The notes below the pieces were generated by a model. That model was not told the origin of the DNA and did not search any database. It saw only the letters and a list, made by a program, of their open reading frames with translations. From Georgenia satyanarayanai (GTDB lineage: Bacteria; Actinomycetota; Actinomycetes; Actinomycetales; Actinomycetaceae), in the NCBI RefSeq assembly GCF_023715365.1, contig NZ_JAMBNZ010000006.1, positions 1 to 64,000 on the forward strand: a DNA stretch of 64,000 nucleotides, read 5' to 3'. Positions within the stretch are counted from its first letter, which is position 1. Each line of letters starts with the position of its first letter. A program made the translations under genes and the position numbers. This document shows, one piece after another, positions 7,659 to 15,959 of this stretch.

Positions 7659-9896
7659 TCAGCCGCTCGGTGGTCGCTGACCGCCCTGATCGCTGCCTGG
7701 GCGGCCGGCCTGACCCCCGGCGTCCCCGTCACCGTCCTGCGGTGGTGGGGTCCGCGTGGGTGTGGGCGTCGGTTCCGGCTGCTGGGTGGTCGGCTCCGGC
7801 ACGGGCTCCTCGGTCGTCGGCTCCGGCTCGGGCTCCGGCTCCTCCGTCGTCGGCTCCTCGGCCGGCTCCTCCGTCGTCGGCGCCTCCGTCTCCTCGGGCG
7901 CCGGCTCGAACTCCGGCTCCGGGGCGGGCGGCGGGGGCACGTACGTCGGCACCGGCGGGGCCGGGCGTTCGGGGAACTCCTCCACCGGCTCGCCCTCGAG
8001 GACCGTGGACATGAAGTCGCGCCACATCGTCGTCGGGTAGGTCGAGCCGGTGATCGACGCGTACTCCCCGAAGGGCGTGAGGGACTCCTCGGTCCCGTCC
8101 TCGCCCACCTGGTACATCGCCACGACGGTGGTCAGCTGCGGGGTGTAGCCGGCGAACCACGCCGAGCGGCCCTCGTTCGAGGTGCCGGTCTTGCCCGCCG
8201 CGGGCCGGCCGAGGTCGTTCGCGCGCACGCCGGTGCCCTCGTTGATGACCGAGGTCATCGCGTAGGTCGCCTCGGCCATGACGTCCGGCTCGAAGACCTC
8301 CGTGCCGTTGGAGTGGCCGGCGTAGATGACGTTGCCGTCCGCGTCGGTCACCTCGGCGACGATGTACGGATTGTGCCGCACGCCCTGCGCGGCGAAGGTC
8401 GCGTAGGCGCGGGCGACGTCGATCGGGTGCGGGGACGCCGGGCCGAGGACGTTGGAGGGGACGGGCTCGAGGCCGGCCGTGTCCTTCGGGAGACCCGCGG
8501 CGACGGCGGCCTCCACCGAGCGCTCGGGGCCCACGTCCATGTTGAGCTGCGCGTACGTCGTGTTGACGGACTGCTCGGTGGCCGTGACGAGGTCGATGTA
8601 GCCGCGGTTGAAGGCGTCGTAGTTGTTGACCGGACGCTCGAAGCCCTCGATCTCCATCGGCGTGTAGCTCGGGTAGGTCTTGCTCAGCGGGATCCCGTCC
8701 TCGAGCGCCGCGACGAGCGTGAAGGGCTTGAAGGTCGAGCCCGCCTGGGCGACGTCCTGCGTGGCCGCGTTGCGCGGCTGGGACACGAAGTCAGGACCGC
8801 CGTAGAGCGCGACGATCTGTCCGGAGGCGGGGTCGATCGACACGAGCGCCACCCGGTTGCCCGCCGGGCGGTCCTCCGGCAGCGCGTCCACGACCTCCAC
8901 CGCCGCCTCCTGGGCCTGCGGGTCGATCGTCGTCGTCACCCGCAGCCCGAGGGTGTCGATCTCCTCGTCCGTGAGGCCGGCCTTGTCGACGAGCTCGCGG
9001 CGCGCCATGTCGAGGAGGTAGCCGTCGGGCCCGGCGTAGGTGTCGGAGCGGACGTGCTCGACCGTCTCGGGGAAGGTCTGCGCGTCGGCCTCCTCCTGGG
9101 TGATCCAGCCGTCGCGCACCATGAACTGCAGCGTCCGTGCCCACCGCTCCTCGGCGCGCTCCGGGTCGATGGCCGGGTCCCACGCGCTCGGCGCGGGGAT
9201 GACCCCGGCGAGCAGCGCAGACTCGGAGAGCGTGAGCTCGGCGGCCGGCTTGTCGAAGTAGGCCTGCGCCGCGGTCTCGATGCCGTAGGCGTTGCGACCG
9301 AAGTAGATGGTGTTGAGGTAGTCGCCGAGGATCTCGTCCTTGGACAGCTCACGGTCGATCTTGAGCGCGAGGATCGCCTCGCGGAACTTGCCGACGTAGC
9401 TCGTCGTCGTGCCGATGTAGTAGCGCTCGACGTACTGCTGGGTGAGCGTCGACCCACCCTGCGTCGGGTTGCCGCGCAGGTTGTTGACCAGGGCGCGGCC
9501 GATGGCGATCGGGTCGATGCCGACGTTCTCGTAGAAGCGCCGGTCCTCGGAGGCGACGACGGCGTTGCCCACGTGGGCGGGCAGCGTGCTCGGGTCGATG
9601 ATCTCGCGGTTGTACTCCGCGAAGCTGCCCATCTCCGTCTCGTCGTCGGCGAAGTAGACGTGCGTGCCCTGGGCCTGCGCGAAGTCACCCGGCTCGGGGA
9701 TGTCGGTCGTGAGGTACGCGGCGGCGAAGACGCCGACGACGATCGCGACGCCCGTCACGACGGCGCCCAGCACCACCCGCCAGCTCGGCAGCCAGCGCCG
9801 GATCGGTCCCTTGCCCGAGCGTGGGTAGTCGAAGCGGCGCTTGCGCCCCTTCGTCGTGGCGCTGCTCCGGCGTCCCGGCTCCTGTGTGGCCGCCAC
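7659..9896 (-). CDS. ponA: Class A bifunctional penicillin-binding protein (PonA1-like)
   Basis: 745 residues; polymerises and cross-links peptidoglycan outside the membrane. Order: basic cytoplasmic tail, membrane anchor 41-62, GT51 transglycosylase with catalytic Glu117 (SEDRRFYENVGIDP) and GGSTLTQQYVE, then a transpeptidase with Ser387-TFK, SVN at 443-445 and KTGTS from 569. The last 100 residues are a Pro/Thr/Glu-rich tail (repeated TTEEP). The start is GTG 9896, preceded by GAGGAGGAG. An open frame continues upstream but has no such site. In mycobacteria ponA1 lies in the same neighbourhood of rpsF and ino1. It is a target of the Ser/Thr kinase pathway there; here that is inference. Confidence 0.96.
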   Translation of the reverse strand: MAATQEPGRRSSATTKGRKRRFDYPRSGKGPIRRWLPSWRVVLGAVVTGVAIVVGVFAAAYLTTDIPEPGDFAQAQGTHVYFADDETEMGSFAEYNREIIDPSTLPAHVGNAVVASEDRRFYENVGIDPIAIGRALVNNLRGNPTQGGSTLTQQYVERYYIGTTTSYVGKFREAILALKIDRELSKDEILGDYLNTIYFGRNAYGIETAAQAYFDKPAAELTLSESALLAGVIPAPSAWDPAIDPERAEERWARTLQFMVRDGWITQEEADAQTFPETVEHVRSDTYAGPDGYLLDMARRELVDKAGLTDEEIDTLGLRVTTTIDPQAQEAAVEVVDALPEDRPAGNRVALVSIDPASGQIVALYGGPDFVSQPRNAATQDVAQAGSTFKPFTLVAALEDGIPLSKTYPSYTPMEIEGFERPVNNYDAFNRGYIDLVTATEQSVNTTYAQLNMDVGPERSVEAAVAAGLPKDTAGLEPVPSNVLGPASPHPIDVARAYATFAAQGVRHNPYIVAEVTDADGNVIYAGHSNGTEVFEPDVMAEATYAMTSVINEGTGVRANDLGRPAAGKTGTSNEGRSAWFAGYTPQLTTVVAMYQVGEDGTEESLTPFGEYASITGSTYPTTMWRDFMSTVLEGEPVEEFPERPAPPVPTYVPPPPAPEPEFEPAPEETEAPTTEEPAEEPTTEEPEPEPEPTTEEPVPEPTTQQPEPTPTPTRTPPPQDGDGDAGGQAGRPGSDQGGQRPPSG

Positions 9897-10056
9897 GCGT
9901 CTCCTCCTCGGCTGCGGTGTGCCGGGCAGGTGCGCCCGGCGACCCCCAAGTATGCGGTACCGACCCTGCCGCACCCCGGGACGCTGCGCTCGTCCAGTGC
10001 GCCCTCCACACGATCCACCCACACTCTGCGCGGGTCTCGACAAAGCCCTCACATGC

Positions 10057-10096
10057 GACGAGGACGCACCTCCCGGCCGGGTGGTGCGTCCTCGTC
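10057..10096 (-). terminator. Hairpin terminator behind ino1
   Basis: GACGAGGACGCACC pairs perfectly (14 bp) with GGTGCGTCCTCGTC around a 12-base loop, 9 bases beyond the ino1 stop. Confidence 0.65.
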
Positions 10097-10105
10097 GTCG
10101 CGGTG

Positions 10106-11185
10106 TCAGCGCTCGAGCTGGCCCGCGATGAAAGCCTCGACGTCCGCGCGCGCCGTGTCGTCGTCGCGCTGCTCCGGCGGGGACTTCATGAAGTAGCTCG
10201 AGGCGGACAGGAGCGGGCCGCCGACGCCGCGGTCCAGGGCGATCTTCGCGGCGCGGATCGCGTCGATGATGATGCCCGCGGAGTTCGGGGAGTCCCACAC
10301 CTCGAGCTTGTACTCGAGGTTGAGCGGCACCTCACCGAAGGCCTTGCCCTCGAGGCGGACGTAGGCCCACTTGCGGTCGTCGAGCCACTGGACGTAGTCG
10401 CTCGGGCCGATGTGGACGTTGCGGGCGCTGAGCTCGCCGGTCATGTTCGAGGTGACGGCCTGCGTCTTGGAGATCTTCTTGGACTCGAGGCGGTCGCGCT
10501 CAAGCATGTTCTTGAAGTCCATGTTGCCGCCGACGTTGAGCTGGTAGGTGCGCTCCAGGCGCACGCCCCTGTCCTCGAAGAGCTTGGCGAGCACGCGGTG
10601 GGTGATGGTGGCGCCCACCTGGGACTTGATGTCGTCACCGACGATCGGCACACCCGCGGCCGTGAACTTGTCGGCCCAGCCCTTGGTGCCGGCAATGAAG
10701 ACGGGCAGCGCGTTGACGAAGGCGACGCCGGCGTCGATGGCGCACTGCGCGTAGAAGCGTGCGGCCTCCTCCGAGCCCACCGGCAGGTAGCAGACGAGGA
10801 CGTCGACCTGGGCGTCCCTGAGGGCGGCGACGACGTCGACCGGCTCCGCGTCGGACTCGTCGACCATCTCCTGGTAGTACTTGCCCAGGCCGTCGAGGGT
10901 GTGGCCGCGCTGCACCGTGACCCCGGTGGCCGGGACGTCGCAGAGCTTGATGGTGTTGTTCTCGCTGGCGTTGATCGCCTCGGCGAGGTCGAGGCCGACC
11001 TTCTTCGCGTCGACGTCGAAGGCGGCGACGAACTCGACGTCACGCACGTGGTAGTCCCCGAAGGTCACGTGCATGAGGCCGGGGACGGTGGTTCCCGGGT
11101 CGGCGTCGGCGTAGAAGCGCACGCCCTGGACCAGGGAGGACGCACAGTTGCCGACGCCCACGATGGCGACACGGATCGAACTCAT
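10106..11185 (-). CDS. ino1: Inositol-3-phosphate synthase
   Basis: 359 residues, NAD-dependent conversion of glucose-6-phosphate to inositol-3-phosphate. This is the first step toward phosphatidylinositol, mannosylated lipids and mycothiol in actinobacteria. Visible: NAD-binding [16 protein letters not shown], catalytic-domain [31 protein letters not shown] and [22 protein letters not shown], the compact actinobacterial form. ATG 11185 overlaps the padR stop by 4 bases (ATGA), so the two are co-transcribed, as for the mycobacterial padR-like/ino1 pair. Confidence 0.96.
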   Translation of the reverse strand: MSSIRVAIVGVGNCASSLVQGVRFYADADPGTTVPGLMHVTFGDYHVRDVEFVAAFDVDAKKVGLDLAEAINASENNTIKLCDVPATGVTVQRGHTLDGLGKYYQEMVDESDAEPVDVVAALRDAQVDVLVCYLPVGSEEAARFYAQCAIDAGVAFVNALPVFIAGTKGWADKFTAAGVPIVGDDIKSQVGATITHRVLAKLFEDRGVRLERTYQLNVGGNMDFKNMLERDRLESKKISKTQAVTSNMTGELSARNVHIGPSDYVQWLDDRKWAYVRLEGKAFGEVPLNLEYKLEVWDSPNSAGIIIDAIRAAKIALDRGVGGPLLSASSYFMKSPPEQRDDDTARADVEAFIAGQLER

Positions 11186-11805
11186 TCTTGCTCCTTGTGG
11201 GTGGGGGGTGCGGGCGGGTCGCCCGCGGGTCCGGGTGATCGGAGGTCGAGGGCACCGGGGGTGCCCCGTTCGGTGTCGATGAGGTTCTCCAGCCACTCGA
11301 CCTCGCGCTCGACCTGCTCCAGGCCGTGGCGGGCGAGCTCGGCGGTGTAGGCGTCCATCCGCTCGCGGGTGCGCTGGGTCGACTCGCGCAGCAGGGACAG
11401 GCGCTCGACCATCCGCGCGTGCCGGCCCTCGAGGATCCGCAGCCGGGTGCGCGCGTCGGTGGTGGCGAAGAGGGTGAAGCGGACGTCGAAGGCCTCGTCC
11501 TCCCACGCGGCGGGGTCCGCCGTCGCGAGGGTGGCGGCCAGGCGCTCGCGGCCCGCGGCGGTGAGCTTGTAGACGATGCGGCCCCGGCGCCCCGCGAGCG
11601 GGTGCGGCAGGGAGCCGGCGGGCGCCTCGGCGATGAGGCCGCCCTCGGTGAGCCGGCGCAGCGCGGGGTAGAGGGAGCCGTAGGACAGCGTGCGGAAGGC
11701 ACCGAGCTGCGTACCCAGCTGGCGACGCAGCTCGTAGCCGTGCATGGGCGCGCTGCCCAGCTGGCCGAGGATGGCGAGCTCGAGGACCTCCGCGCGCGTG
11801 CTCAT
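11182..11805 (-). CDS. PadR family transcriptional regulator
   Basis: 207 residues. The N-terminal winged helix (about 5-85; [21 protein letters not shown] and [20 protein letters not shown]) is diagnostic of PadR. The rest is a long helical dimerisation region. ATG 11805 is chosen because GAGGAACC stands just before it; the longer frame lacks a site. It is translationally coupled to ino1 and divergent from an MFS transporter, with a palindromic operator 33-53 bases upstream. Autoregulation and control of the MFS gene are therefore likely, but the ligand is unknown. Confidence 0.92.
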   Translation of the reverse strand: MSTRAEVLELAILGQLGSAPMHGYELRRQLGTQLGAFRTLSYGSLYPALRRLTEGGLIAEAPAGSLPHPLAGRRGRIVYKLTAAGRERLAATLATADPAAWEDEAFDVRFTLFATTDARTRLRILEGRHARMVERLSLLRESTQRTRERMDAYTAELARHGLEQVEREVEWLENLIDTERGTPGALDLRSPGPAGDPPAPPTHKEQE

Positions 11806-11837
11806 GGTTCCTCCTGCCCGTCCTGATCGGTCGTCGC

Positions 11838-11858
11838 GATATATCGCTGCGATATATC
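11838..11858. promoter_or_regulatory. Palindromic operator between padR and the MFS gene
   Basis: A perfect inverted repeat with 10-bp arms GATATATCGC and GCGATATATC and a single T between. The two arms also form a direct repeat of GCGATATATC. It is strikingly AT-rich for this genome, lies between the divergent padR (start 11805) and MFS (start 11913) genes, and fits the ATAT-rich dyads bound by PadR dimers. Binding is inferred. Confidence 0.75.
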
Positions 11859-11912
11859 TGGCTGAGAGTAGCGCACGCCGGAGGGCGATCGGCCGAGAGA
11901 TAGCCTGCACCG

Positions 11913-13232
11913 GTGAGCATCCCCGCCGACCTGCGCACCCTCGCCGTCCACCCCGGCTTCCGGAAGCTCTTCGCCGTCCGGCTCGTGTCCCAGTGCGGTG
12001 ACGGCATGTTCCAGGTGGGCCTGGCCACCCTGTTCTTCTTCAACCCCGCCAACATGGCCACCGCCTCTGGCGTCGCGGCAGCGTTCGCGGTCCTCCTCCT
12101 GCCCTTCACCGTCGTGGGTCCCTTCGCCGGGCCGCTCCTGGACCGGTGGAGCCGCCGCCAGGTGCTCCTCGTCGGCAACGCCGTGCGGGTGGTGCTCGCC
12201 CTTCTCCTGGCCGTCCTCATCGGGACCGCGGGCGTCTCCGTGCTCGTCTACGTCCTCGCGCTCGTCACGCTCGGCGTCAACCGCTTCCTCCTCGCGGCGC
12301 TCTCCGCCGGCCTGCCGCGCGTCGTCCCGCGCGAGCAGCTGCTCATGGCCAACACGCTCACGCCCACCCTGGGCGCCGTGTCCGCCGTCGCCGGTGGGGG
12401 CATCGGTTTCGTCACCGGCCTGCTCGCGCCCGCCGCCGCGAAGAGCTCCGCCGCGCTCGTCGCCGCAGCGCTCCTCTTCGCGGCAGCGTCGGCCCTCGCC
12501 GTACGGCTGCGCCGGGGCGAGCTCGGGCCCACCGTCCGGCCTCGCACCGGCGTCACCATGGCGATCCAGCAGACCGTCTCGGACCTCGTCGACGGCGCAC
12601 GCTACCTCGTCCGCCGCGGCACCCCCGGCCTGGGGCTGGGCGTCATGGCGGTCCACCGCTTCCTCTACGGCGTCAACTTCATGGCGCTCATCCTCATCTC
12701 CCGCAACCTCCTGGCCGACCCGGCCGACGCCGGAGCCGGGCTCGCCACCTTCGCGCTCCTCGGCGGCATCTCCTTCGCCGGAAACGGCCTGGCCATCGTC
12801 CTCACGCCGCTCGCGCACGAGCGGATGTCGCCCTCGCGGTGGATCGTCGTGTGCCTCGCGATCGGGGCCCTGAGCCAGGCGTTGCTCGTCACCACCCCGC
12901 AGCTCGTCGTCGTCGCCGTCTCGGCGGTGCTCCTCGGCCTGAGCGTCCAGGGCGCGAAGATCGCGGTCGACACGATCGTCCACCGCGACACCCACGACGA
13001 CTACCGCGGCCGCGCGTTCTCGCTCTACGACGTCCTGTACAACGCGGCCTTTGTCGCGGCCGCCGCGCTCGGCGCCTGGGCACTGCCGGACACCGGCTGG
13101 TCCCGCGTCGTCTTCGCGGTGCTCGCCGTCGTCTACCTCGCCGTCTCGCTCGGCTACGGCGCGGCGACCCACCGGCTCGCCGACGCTCCGCGCCCGGTCC
13201 ACGCGAGCGAGCGGGACGGGTCCGCGACCTGA
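11913..13232 (+). CDS. MFS transporter, putative efflux pump
   Basis: 439 residues with about twelve membrane segments. The short N-terminus ([30 protein letters not shown]) and the loop 2-3 motif [14 protein letters not shown] are typical of MFS drug exporters of the enterobactin-exporter/macrolide-pump type. A cytoplasmic segment ([13 protein letters not shown]) separates the halves. The start is GTG 11913; no strong ribosome site is seen. It is divergent from padR across a palindromic operator, so PadR probably represses it. The substrate is unknown. Confidence 0.85.
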   Translation: MSIPADLRTLAVHPGFRKLFAVRLVSQCGDGMFQVGLATLFFFNPANMATASGVAAAFAVLLLPFTVVGPFAGPLLDRWSRRQVLLVGNAVRVVLALLLAVLIGTAGVSVLVYVLALVTLGVNRFLLAALSAGLPRVVPREQLLMANTLTPTLGAVSAVAGGGIGFVTGLLAPAAAKSSAALVAAALLFAAASALAVRLRRGELGPTVRPRTGVTMAIQQTVSDLVDGARYLVRRGTPGLGLGVMAVHRFLYGVNFMALILISRNLLADPADAGAGLATFALLGGISFAGNGLAIVLTPLAHERMSPSRWIVVCLAIGALSQALLVTTPQLVVVAVSAVLLGLSVQGAKIAVDTIVHRDTHDDYRGRAFSLYDVLYNAAFVAAAALGAWALPDTGWSRVVFAVLAVVYLAVSLGYGAATHRLADAPRPVHASERDGSAT

Positions 13233-13276
13233 GCCGGGCCGCGAGGCGACGGCGCAGCGGAGTAGCGTCGCACCCC

Positions 13277-13780
13277 ATGAGCTCTGCCGAACCCTTTGCC
13301 GACCTCCTCGCCGCGAACGCTCGCTACGCCGAGGACTTCTCTCTCGCCGGCTTCGACGGCGTCGCCCGGGCGGGCGTCGCCGTCGTCACCTGCATGGACT
13401 CGCGGATCGACCCGATCGGGATGATCGGTCTCGTGCCGGGCGACGCGAAGATCCTGCGCAACCCCGGTGGCCGTGTCACCGACCAGGTGCTGGTCGCGCT
13501 CGTCCTCGGGACGAACCTCCTGGGCGTCGAGCGGGTGCTGGTCGTCCACCACACGCGCTGCGCGATGGCCTCCCGCTCGGAGGAGGAGCTGCAGGCCGAG
13601 ATCGGCCGGCTCCAGGGCCAGGACGCCACGTGGATGTCGCTCGGCGTCATCACCGACCAGGTCCAGTCGATCCGGGCGGAGATCGCCAAGGTGCGCTCCC
13701 ACCCGCTCATCCCGGACACCGTCGCCGCCGGCGGCTTCCTCTACGACGTCGACACCGGCCTCCTCGAGCCCGTCGAGTAA
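13277..13780 (+). CDS. Beta-carbonic anhydrase
   Basis: 167 residues, reversible hydration of CO2 to bicarbonate. Zinc ligands are Cys39 in VTCMDSRID, His92 and Cys95 in VVHHTRC; the Asp41/Arg43 dyad is present. The short length and GYEDAxx-less form match the compact actinobacterial type (like Mycobacterium Rv1284). ATG 13277 was chosen because it fits the family length; the reading frame upstream is open but overlaps the MFS gene. It ends 11 bases before a very strong hairpin. Confidence 0.93.
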   Translation: MSSAEPFADLLAANARYAEDFSLAGFDGVARAGVAVVTCMDSRIDPIGMIGLVPGDAKILRNPGGRVTDQVLVALVLGTNLLGVERVLVVHHTRCAMASRSEEELQAEIGRLQGQDATWMSLGVITDQVQSIRAEIAKVRSHPLIPDTVAAGGFLYDVDTGLLEPVE

Positions 13781-13791
13781 CCCCCTCCTCG

Positions 13792-13834
13792 CGCCGACAG
13801 CCGGATTCCTCCGCGAGGAATCCGGCTGTCGGCG
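13792..13834. terminator. Bidirectional hairpin terminator, 20-bp perfect stem
   Basis: The sequence CGCCGACAGCCGGATTCCTC pairs without mismatch with its complement at 13815-13834 across the 3-base loop CGC. It lies between the convergent carbonic anhydrase and pcnA genes. Confidence 0.85.
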
Positions 13835-13849
13835 TGAGCGGGGGGGTGG

Positions 13850-15301
13850 TCAGTCCTGGTTGGCGGCCCACCAGGCGAGGAGTGCCTCGCGGGCGGCGTC
13901 CTCCCCAAGCGGCCCGCGCTCCATGCGCAGGTCGAGCAGGAAGCGGTAGGCGCGCCCCACCACGGGGCCCGGCGGCACGCCGAGGGTCGCCATGATCTGC
14001 TCGCCGTCGAGGTCCGGGCGGATCCGTGCGAGCTCCTCCTCCTCCGCGAGCGCCGCGATGCGCTCCTCGAGGTCGTCGTAGGCCGCCGCCAGGCGCAACG
14101 CCTTGCGGCGGTTGCGGGTGGTGCAGTCCGCGCGGGTGAGGCGGTGGAGGCGCTCGAGGAGCGGACCGGCGTCGGTGACGTAGCGGCGCACGGCGGAGTC
14201 GGTCCACTGGCTCTCCCCGTACCCGTGGAAGCGCAGGTGGAGCTCGACGAGCCGGGACACGTCCCTGATCGTCTGCTTGTCGAAGCGCAGCGCCTTGAGG
14301 CGCTTGGCCGCCATCCGGGCACCGACGAGCTCGTGGTGGTGGAAGCTCACCCCGCCACCCGGCTCGAAGCGCCGCGTCGCTGGCTTGCCGATGTCGTGGA
14401 GCACCGCGGCCAGGCGCAGGACGAGGTCCGGGGCGGGCACGGCGCCGTCGGGGCCGGTCTCCAGCTCGACCGCCTGGTCGAGGACGACGAGCGTGTGCTC
14501 GTAGACGTCCTTGTGGCGCCCGTGCTCGTCGACGGTGCGCTGGAGCTCGTCGAGCTCGGGGAGCACGACGGCGGCGACGCCCGTGTAGACCATGAGCTCC
14601 AGGCCGCGGCGGGGCCGCTCGGACAGGAGCATCCGCTGCAGCTCGCCGTTGACCCGCTCGGGGGAGACGATCGCGAGGCGGTCGGCCATCGCGGACATCG
14701 CCGCCATCGTCCCGGCCTCGACGTCGAAGCCCAGCTGGGCGGTGAAGCGCACGGCCCGCATGATGCGCAGCGGGTCGTCGTCGAAGGACTGCTCGGGGTC
14801 GACCGGCGTGCGGAGCACCCCGGCCTGGAGGTCCTCCAGCCCGCCGTGCGGGTCGACGAAGGTGAGGGAGGGCAGCGTCACGGCCATCGCGTTGACGGTG
14901 AAGTCACGGCGGGTGAGGTCGCCCTCGAGCGTGTCGCCGTACTCGACGACCGGCTTGCGGGAGTCCGCCTCGTAGGCCTCCGTCCGGTACGTCGTCACCT
15001 CGATGACGACGTCACCCTTGCGGGCACCGATCGTCCCGAACTCCTTGCCCACGTCCCAGTGGGCGTCCGCCCAGCGCGCGAGGAGCCGCTCGGTGTCGTC
15101 GGGGCGGGCGGAGGTCGCGAAGTCGAGGTCGTGGCTCACCGAGCCGAGGAAGGCGTCGCGGACGGGGCCGCCGACGAGCGCGAGCTCGTGCCCGGCGTCG
15201 GCGAAGACGGAGCCCAGGTCGAGCACGGCGGGCGGCAGCGCGGTCAGCGCGGCGGCGGCCGTGCGGGCGAGCGAGGACGTCGAGTCGTTGGCGGGCGGCA
15301 C
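13850..15301 (-). CDS. pcnA: CCA tRNA nucleotidyltransferase
   Basis: 483 residues. Adds or repairs the 3' CCA of tRNAs. None of the three tRNA genes in this window encodes CCA, so the enzyme is needed. The class II nucleotidyltransferase head shows LVGGPVRDAFLG and the metal-binding DLDFAT, followed by RRDFTVNAM and a body with an HD phosphohydrolase domain (LHDIGKP, about residue 290). The start is GTG 15301. Position and orientation beside a NUDIX gene and murJ match Mycobacterium pcnA. Confidence 0.95.
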   Translation of the reverse strand: MPPANDSTSSLARTAAAALTALPPAVLDLGSVFADAGHELALVGGPVRDAFLGSVSHDLDFATSARPDDTERLLARWADAHWDVGKEFGTIGARKGDVVIEVTTYRTEAYEADSRKPVVEYGDTLEGDLTRRDFTVNAMAVTLPSLTFVDPHGGLEDLQAGVLRTPVDPEQSFDDDPLRIMRAVRFTAQLGFDVEAGTMAAMSAMADRLAIVSPERVNGELQRMLLSERPRRGLELMVYTGVAAVVLPELDELQRTVDEHGRHKDVYEHTLVVLDQAVELETGPDGAVPAPDLVLRLAAVLHDIGKPATRRFEPGGGVSFHHHELVGARMAAKRLKALRFDKQTIRDVSRLVELHLRFHGYGESQWTDSAVRRYVTDAGPLLERLHRLTRADCTTRNRRKALRLAAAYDDLEERIAALAEEEELARIRPDLDGEQIMATLGVPPGPVVGRAYRFLLDLRMERGPLGEDAAREALLAWWAANQD

Positions 15302-15437
15302 TTGCCACAGCCTGCCACGCCGACGGCGCCCGGGGCCACGCCGCCGGGGCGGGCGTCCGTCACGTCCCGGGCCCCGATGTCGCGCCGTCGTGCGCGGGAC
15401 GGCCGCATCGCTCCGGCCAGTTGATTATGGTGACCTC

Positions 15438-15959
15438 ATGTCCGCCGTCCCTTCGCCGCGTCGGCGCGTCCCTGCGCCGCCGCGTCCGCGCGCCGCGCCG
15501 CCCCGGTCGACGCTGCTGCCGGTGGTGGACGAGACGTCGGCGGGCGGCCTGGTCGTGCGGGTGGAGGACCGGCAGGCGTTCACCGCCGTCATCGCCCGCC
15601 GCAACCGGGGCGGGCGGCTGGAGTGGTGCCTGCCCAAGGGGCACCTCGAGGGCGAGGAGACCCCCGAGGAGGCGGCCGTCCGAGAGATCGCGGAGGAGAC
15701 CGGCATCACCGGGCGCGTGCTGCGCCACCTCGCGACCATCGACTACTGGTTCTCGGGGGACGACCGCCGCGTCCACAAGGTCGTCCACCACTACCTCCTC
15801 GAGGCCACGGGCGGGGAGCTGACGATTGAGAACGACCCCGACTGCGAGGCGGAGGATGTCGCGTGGGTCAGCCTCACCGAGGTGGCCTCGCGCCTCGCCT
15901 ACCCGAACGAGCGGCGCGTGGTCGCCACCGCGAGGGACGTGCTGGCCGGACGCGCATGA
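15438..15959 (+). CDS. NUDIX hydrolase
   Basis: 173 residues. The Nudix box is complete (GHLEGEETPEEAAVREIAEETG, positions about 70-91: Gly, Glu, Arg-Glu, Glu-Glu, Gly), so it hydrolyses a nucleoside diphosphate linked to another group. An Arg/Pro-rich N-terminus (about 1-28) precedes the domain. ATG 15438 is chosen; the open frame extends much further upstream without a credible site. The stop overlaps the next gene (ATGA). In the syntenic mycobacterial locus this gene is called mutT4, but sanitising activity is not shown by sequence. Confidence 0.92.
   Translation: MSAVPSPRRRVPAPPRPRAAPPRSTLLPVVDETSAGGLVVRVEDRQAFTAVIARRNRGGRLEWCLPKGHLEGEETPEEAAVREIAEETGITGRVLRHLATIDYWFSGDDRRVHKVVHHYLLEATGGELTIENDPDCEAEDVAWVSLTEVASRLAYPNERRVVATARDVLAGRA

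Noticed and set aside
7780-7960. Tandem repeat array in the ponA 3' end
   Set aside because: The GGCTCC/GTCGTCGGC repeats are the codons of the Pro/Thr/Glu tail of the penicillin-binding protein, a common low-complexity wall-spanning segment.
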